This document shows positions 58,080 through 64,000 of a stretch of DNA of 64,000 bases, piece after piece. This DNA comes from Nageia nagi. Its lineage: Eukaryota; Pinophyta. Below the pieces are notes generated by a model. It ran no database searches, was not told where the DNA came from, and saw only the letters and a list, made by a program, of their open reading frames with translations. The translations under genes and the position numbers were made by a program. The stretch is taken from assembly GCA_050084985.1 (NCBI GenBank), contig JBITNC010000001.1, positions 106,020,001-106,084,000 of the forward strand, read 5' to 3'. The first letter of the stretch is position 1, and every line of letters begins with the position of its first letter.

Positions 58080-59165
58080 CCTTGCAATGATTTTGGAGAT
58101 AAATTTAGTTACTAATGGAAAAAACCATTTTTAACTATTCTTTAATGGATTTCCACACCTTCTTCTAAACTTCCCGTAATGGAACATGAAAGAAGAATGC
58201 TAGCAAATGTTATTATGTTTCTCTTTAGCCCTAACAATTGTATTTTCTTAAAAGTCTCTATGTAATTTTTAAGAAACCTATTTTTGTGAATATCATGCAA
58301 TCATTGCATTCCATAAGGCTACATATAGATGATGTATTTTTTCAAATAATTCTTGACCCCTTTAAACGTATCTATTTTATGCAAAGGTTATAGAGTTTGA
58401 TTTTACACTTGACAATTGCATATACTTAAAAGTTTCTATAGCCTTTTCATAAAACCTATTTTGTGCATATCATGCTACCATTGGATTCTATGAAACCATG
58501 CCTACATGTATATTTTCAAATAATTTGCATGTCTTCTCTTTTTTCCACATTTTTCAAACATATTATGAGGGTATTCACAACCATAACATTTGATATATGT
58601 CCATACCTTCTTCTGAAGCTCCCATGGTGGTAAATGTTGGAAGAATGATGGAAAAGGCTACATAGTAAAGATTTACTCCTGATAATTTGCTTTTGCTTTA
58701 AAAACTCTAGGGTCTTCTCAAAAAACCTATTTTGTGCATATCATACAATCATTGTAGTTCATGAAATTATGTTTGCATCATGCATAGTATATAATAATTC
58801 CTTGAGCTTATGTATTTTTCCATATTTTGTAAATATGTTTATCAAGGAAACCATAACATCAACATTAAATGAAAATCCATTTTCAACTACTCTTTTATGG
58901 ATATCCATACCTTATTCTAGAGCTCCTATGGTGGCATATAATAGAAGAATGTTGGAAAAGGTTACAGAGTTTGATTTTATAATTGACAATTGATTTTTTA
59001 GAAAATCCATTTTGTTCATATGCTATAATTATTTCTTTTCATGAAACCATGTTTGCATCATGCATCATTTCAAATATTTCATGTGCCTTATCTATACTTC
59101 CACATTTTAAATACAATAAAAAAATTCACAAGCATCCATCAAACTTTTGTGTGGTAAAGATAACG
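58080..59165 (-). pseudogene. PPR relics, minus strand
   Basis: The plus-strand words GGAAAAGGTTACAGAGTTTG, AGCTCCCATGGTGG, CTATTTTGTGCATATCATGC and CATGAAACCATGTTTGCATC are complements of PLS-type PPR motifs. Comparable points recur near 58384, 58643 and 58950, about 260-310 bp apart, close to a P-L-S triplet. Stops are frequent in every frame. Confidence 0.72.
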
Positions 59166-59169
59166 TAGG

Positions 59170-59381
59170 GTGGGATTGTTTTCACTTTTTAAGGGTTACT
59201 TTTTTATTTGGTTTTAAACCACCCTCTTAGCATTTATTAGGGTAGTTTAAAACTACATTTTTAAGGGTATTTAATGATGATTTTTAAATTACCCATTAAA
59301 AGTTAACATATTAGGTGTTTTTAAGGGTGGTTTTAAACTACCCTCTTTCAACCACCCTTAAAGGAAAATTTTGGTGTAGTG
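59170..59381. mobile_element. CACTA-like terminus with subterminal inverted motifs
   Basis: The segment ends TTTTGGTGTAGTG at 59381. Read from the other strand this is CACTACACCAAAA, a good match to plant CACTA terminal repeats. The preceding 200 bp alternate AAACCACCCTCTTA, AGGGTAGTTTAAAACTACC-like and AAGGGTGGTTTTAAACTACC words in both directions, as in subterminal regions. No matching left terminus or transposase. Confidence 0.6.
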
Positions 59382-60021
59382 ATGGTATGCCTATATATGA
59401 ATTTCAATAAGTAATTTAGGTGTTTTAAGTTTCAATTATTTCTATATCTTGAGATAGTCCCTTGTTTCAAAATGTTATCCTTATTAAGTAGGAAATAATT
59501 AGAAAAATTATTAAAAATAAGAAAAACAAATGCATATGATGAGAAAAATATGGTTAGATTCCATTTCTTCCCAATGGAGTAAGGAAAATCTAAAAAAAAT
59601 TTATTCATATCACTTGAGAAAGAAATTTTAGAAGAAAAATATTCCTATAATGATGCATAAGTGTATCAATATAGATGCAATTATAAGTAAAATTATTCAC
59701 TATAATTGTTAAAGATCATTCATGTCTTACAAAGACTTGAAGAAGGTAATTAGAGAACAATACCATATAAGTACAAGTATGTTCCCTTATACTACATCTA
59801 GTTATTCTAAGTATTTTATTATTGATTCAATATTATATTACAACCCAAAATAGTATTTTAGAAGTTTTACAAATTTAATTCAAGTCCTCTTAATTGGGGT
59901 AGATAAGTAGATAGATCATTCTTTATTCTCGGAGACTAAAAAAAACTCAAGGTAATGATTCTGTATGTATTTTATAATATATGTTTTGGTGATGTAATTA
60001 ACTTTCTATTTTATTACTTGT

Positions 60022-60250
60022 TTATAGCATGCAATTGGATAGTAGAGACAAGTTTCTATTCTTGATCTTTGGTTATAGCATGCAATCTTGGAGTGTGACC
60101 TAGATCAAATTGATAGTGATACTTAGTTATAGCATGTAATCAAAGGATGCAATTGAACTACTAGTTCTTCTAGCATTTGATTATATGATGCAATCAGATT
60201 GTGCAGCCAAATCCACATTACACTTTAGTTATAGCATGCAATTGGATGAT
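60022..60250. repeat. ~52-bp minisatellite with RY (CATGCA) motifs
   Basis: Five units start with TTATAGCATGCAAT or a variant at 60022, 60073, 60127, 60181 and 60229, spacings 51, 54, 54 and 48 bp. Units 1, 2 and 5 keep the exact GCATGCAAT core; unit 3 has GCATGTAAT and unit 4 GATGCAAT. CATGCA is the RY element bound by B3-domain factors, but nothing here shows that it acts as one. Confidence 0.8.
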
Positions 60251-60494
60251 ACATCTTAAATTTAGACTTATTGATTTATCTAGAAGAACTCCATATTGGT
60301 ATAGAGATAATGAGTTTTATAAAATAGAAATTATATAAAAGAAATTAATATTTAATAAAAATTTTAAGGATCTTATCAATAAGAATATAACCACATTTAG
60401 AAATGAAATAATAATCATAATTCACTTTCACCCATGGTACCACAAATTTAGAACTTGTAAATATTTACAAATCCTTTTCTAAACCACCATACAA

Positions 60495-60647
60495 TAGCTT
60501 AGATATCTTAGATATATGTCTAAAAATACCAACATGTATCAATCTCGAGGTGCCTATCTCATTTTCTTGAAAGTGTAATCTTGAAGATAGGCACCTCAAT
60601 ATTGATACCTCTCAATAGTTTTAGATATATATAAGATATCTAAGCTA
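60495..60647. repeat. 153-bp fold-back (long inverted repeat)
   Basis: The arms are 60495-60559 and 60585-60647 with a 25-bp loop. The outer ends TAGCTTAGATATCTTA and the inner ends GAGGTGCCTATCT match exactly; my hand alignment pairs 54 of 65 positions with one 2-nt gap. This fits a small fold-back transposon or a hairpin RNA precursor. No flanking gene. Confidence 0.88.
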
Positions 60648-61349
60648 GTAAATAATTTATTAAGAATTCCATATGAAAAAATAACTAAATTAAAAATTAT
60701 TTCACTATTAATCAACATTTTCAAATATGTATCTAATATATGTTATCAAATATAATATTACTCTTAAAATTACATAAATTCAAAAGTCACATCATCCATT
60801 CTAAAATCTAAATCACTTTAATGTAAAATATAAAAATACTTAAAAATATATATCTTAAATAAAAATTTTAAACTTATTTTTTGGAATGATTAGGTTTGTA
60901 TTATAAATACTAAATCATACAATAGGTGAATGGTGGCTAACACACACCCAAAATGCCTAGCATTACATCAAACTATAACTAGAGTCTCAAAAAAGAAAAT
61001 CCTATTTATCTTCCACATAGCAAGATATCATACAAAATAAACTGCTATTGAACATGTGGAAGGATATCAAAACTATAAGTTAACTAATAAAAACCAATAA
61101 GAAAACCATATTAAAATACCATCATCAATATTAAATATTAACATATGCATTCAAAGAAATCAGGAAATGGATGGATTACTAGATGACAAATATTAGTAAG
61201 AGGATCTATTTTATCTTCATTATTCTTCCAAATATTAGAGGGAATCTATGGCTAGCATGTGTTATTAAGAATTTCAAGAATCTCATGCCAATTCAGCCTA
61301 TCTGGCATATGCTTGATAATAGATGACTAAGAAATCCAACCATCGATTA
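60648..61349. other. AT-rich stretch, nothing recognised
   Basis: No gene or repeat could be supported. Confidence 0.5.
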
Positions 61350-64000
61350 CCACTCCTTCATTAAGTACAAAATTATCTAGATCTTGCCAACTATCAAAAA
61401 TGCCATGCAAATTGTTAGCATCTCCATCATTCCAATTGCCTTAGCCATAATTATGATGAGATGAGCTTGGATGATTGCCCTAACTAGAAATTTGATGAGG
61501 GGAGCTAGGGTGATATTCCCATCCATGACCAATTTACATAGGCATAGAATATGGAGCCCAAGTATCATGACAACATTGGTGAGAAATGGAGAAAAATATC
61601 CAATCCCACTCCTGATGGGGAGGATGGTAGTGTTATCTCAATTGGGAGAATTCTTATCAAATTGATTCAAGAGGAATATGGCTCCTCAATAATGGAGCAT
61701 TATCCAAATGGAATATGAGCTCTTGTAGATAATTAAATTCCAAAGTAACCTTGTTGAATTGGTATTTTATCTAAAACCAAATATCATGGAAGATAGTGAT
61801 TTTATCAACTAGAGAACAAATTGCATAAGGATGCTTTTCAGAGAAAATAATTACATTTCATTATTTTCCATAGATGTAACATAATTATAATCTTAAATAT
61901 ATTCCAAAATTATTCCAAAGATTCAAAGAAATTTTGAAGGTCTACTAGACTATTATGAAGATAAGTTAATGGTTTCTTTAGATCACTTTAGATAAGGTTG
62001 AAAAAAGGATTCCATCTAAGTCCATACCTTATGGGATTTTTCATATAACTAGAAAATATGCATAATAGACTCATCTATATTTTAAAAAGAACATAATAGT
62101 TTAACCACACCTAGATGTATGAGTTTGCTATCTACAGGAAGGCCTTGAAAAATTAAACTCCATTTGAAGAAGGCTTTCTTTGATTCATTATACTTAGCAC
62201 ATAACATCTAGAATTGGTAGCACCACACTACATTAGAAGAGACAAGATCCTAATGCTTATTAACCTTAGGAACTATAGGTAAATTAGGTAAAATCCACCT
62301 ATAGCCAAGCTAGGTTGTGTACTTAAAAATAGAATTATCTTTAAACCATTTCCATTTTATCCATAATGAACAATGAGAATAATGACCAAGCTTGGGCCAC
62401 AATGAGAAAGATGTGCAATTAAGCATTATGTCATAAGTATCATTATCTTTAAGCTTCAAAGCATGATAAGTTTTTAAAGTCTCCTAACACATCCAATCCT
62501 TAGAGGGATGATCAAAAACATCATAAAGGAAATATATCCCTTTTTAAAGAAACACTTGGCCTGAACCTATTAAATGGAAGCCAAAGGCTAATTCTATGAT
62601 TGGATAACTATAGACCACTAAATATTGAGAGAAAAATGAGAATTTGCTTTGTACAAACCATTACTCTTCTAAGTGATCCAAGGTTTGATGTCTTCCTAAC
62701 CTTTCTAAATACTTTTACAAATAAAAGAGTCAATAATTTTGATAGGAAATAGAGCAATAATTAAAGAGGGAAGGTCTAGCTCTTTCTACATTTTTCCCAA
62801 AAAGGGATCCCTTAAGAAATACAATTATGAAGTAAAACTTTCTAGGATTCAAATGCTTGTAAATATCTGATAACACACTTGGTGCTCAAGATAAGACCTT
62901 GATGTTTACAATAAAAAATATCCATACCACATTATCTTTTGGGTAGATAGTAGAATTCCAAAGAAACTCTATGGAAACCTTTATTCTCTATTTTATTATA
63001 CCAATAAAAATCACTAAGAAAATTTTCCAACTTCTTGTAACAAGCCTAGGAGGGAACCTAATAACTTGAGTAATAGAAATGCATATAAGAAAGTATTCTT
63101 GGGCAAATTTAAAAATTTCTAGCTAGAGAAAGCTTCTTAAAACTCCAATAGGAGAGTTTTTTCTCCACCCTATGAATGACATAAATCCATAAATGTATTG
63201 TGATACTTTGGAATGTAAATGGAATTATGAGGAATTTGAAATTTTATCAAGATTTATCCATTGCCATTGGAGAGAAGCTAGCTAATCATGAATGTATGAT
63301 AGTGCTTTTCTATAGAAATAAGTCTTTCACCATTGAATGCTTAAACCAAATGCTTTGTAAAAACTTTCTAGATAAGTAAATACTTGGAGAATAGATCTTT
63401 TATCTTCTCTTACAGTAAGGAAGGAATCATCATAAAAATGTCCATTCATTAATATCTCATGATTTTAAAGAAGAAAAATCATGTGCACTAGCCCTTGAGA
63501 ATATTTTTTTTCTAATACATAGCCAAACACTTTAGCTACTAGCACATATAATAATCAGGCTAAAGGGAAACCCTATCTTATATACCTAAAAAGGTCAATT
63601 ATTTGAATTTATATACCTTCAAGTATTAAAATAATTAAAGCATTTGAATAGAGACTATAAATACTAGGCCAACTCCAAGGGCTTTGAGTATAGAAAGAAT
63701 GAAATGCCATTTAATTTTTCATATGCTTTTTCAAAATTTATCTTGACAAAATGGATATCTTATTGAGAAATTTAAGCCCATTCTGTTCCTTCCCATACAA
63801 TAATGATATTACCAAGAATGTATTTGTTTTGCATGAAACTATTTCATTTAGAGTGAAGTATGGGGAATAAGAGGACTAAGTCTTATCTTATAGTTAACAT
63901 TGATAAAAGTGATAGACCTCCAAATGGTAATAAGCTCAAGATATCCTCACTTGGGTATGAACTTGATATTTCCTATGTTAATTATGGCCTATAAAGAACT
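61350..64000 (-). mobile_element. second LINE, decayed, runs off the window
   Basis: Minus-strand reverse-transcriptase relics. Near 63590-63480 a QGCPLAPYLF-like box reads GFPLA.LLYVLVAKVFGYVL. Near 63445-63310 the catalytic box reads FYDDSFLTVREDKRSILQVF, followed by FYKAFGLSIQW. Near 62220-62090 a zf-RVT-like part reads AKYNESKKAFFKWS and LIFQGLPVDSKLIHLG. It belongs to a different LINE family from the one at 41353-46768 and is much more AT-rich and broken. The left limit is uncertain. Confidence 0.78.

Noticed and set aside
1-64000. tRNA, rRNA, snRNA genes and organelle DNA insertions
   Set aside because: No cloverleaf, conserved A/B boxes in proper spacing, rRNA core or plastid/mitochondrial gene sequence was recognised by eye. 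A tRNAscan or Infernal run would be decisive.

Overview
The window looks like nuclear intergenic DNA of a large plant genome. It is strongly AT-rich, is dominated by decayed LTR retrotransposons and LINEs, and is strewn with fossil pentatricopeptide-repeat (PPR, plant PLS-type) sequence on both strands. The only genes that still look functional are a pair of small heavy-metal-associated (HMA) proteins of the HIPP kind. The mix of very old elements and many PPR relics suggests a gymnosperm, but that is an inference from style and not from a marker gene. No rRNA, tRNA, CRISPR array or bacterial feature was seen.

Layout. 1-4416: the 3' part of a Ty1/copia element (pol, a tandem stem-loop array, 3' LTR). 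4441-4715: minisatellite. 4915-6905: PPR fossils ending in a 132-bp PPR-derived tandem array. 7304-16692: duplication copy A (an unknown degraded gene, HMA gene A without its first exon, a hairpin-rich block, antisense PPR relics). 17988-26470: a Ty3/gypsy element of Tat-like type on the minus strand, with GAAAC target duplications and a three-unit tandem repeat in its 3' region. 26476-27960: more antisense PPR relics. 29220-29705: purine-rich blocks ending in a run of 17 G. 30640-35417: a second, far more decayed copia of the same family. 35768-52866: duplication copy B, carrying the intact HMA gene B (38085-38582) and split by a Ty3/gypsy element (40921-52501, ATTAC duplications) whose 5' LTR is itself split by a LINE (41353-46768, 17-bp target duplication). 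54440-54880: another PPR relic. 56985-57520: an orphan copia LTR/primer-site/gag fragment. 58080-59165: antisense PPR relics. 59170-59381: a CACTA-like terminus. 60022-60250: an RY-motif minisatellite. 60495-60647: a 153-bp fold-back. 61350-64000: a decayed LINE on the minus strand.

The nesting gives a relative history: PPR sequence became fossil, a segment with an HMA gene was duplicated, a Ty3/gypsy element entered copy B, and a LINE then entered that element's LTR. The most unusual signals are two unrelated retroelement families whose 3' non-coding tandem repeats hold stem-loops with compensatory base changes (2912-3455 and 18980-19530), and a 132-bp tandem array made from PPR sequence that appears to have amplified after it stopped coding.
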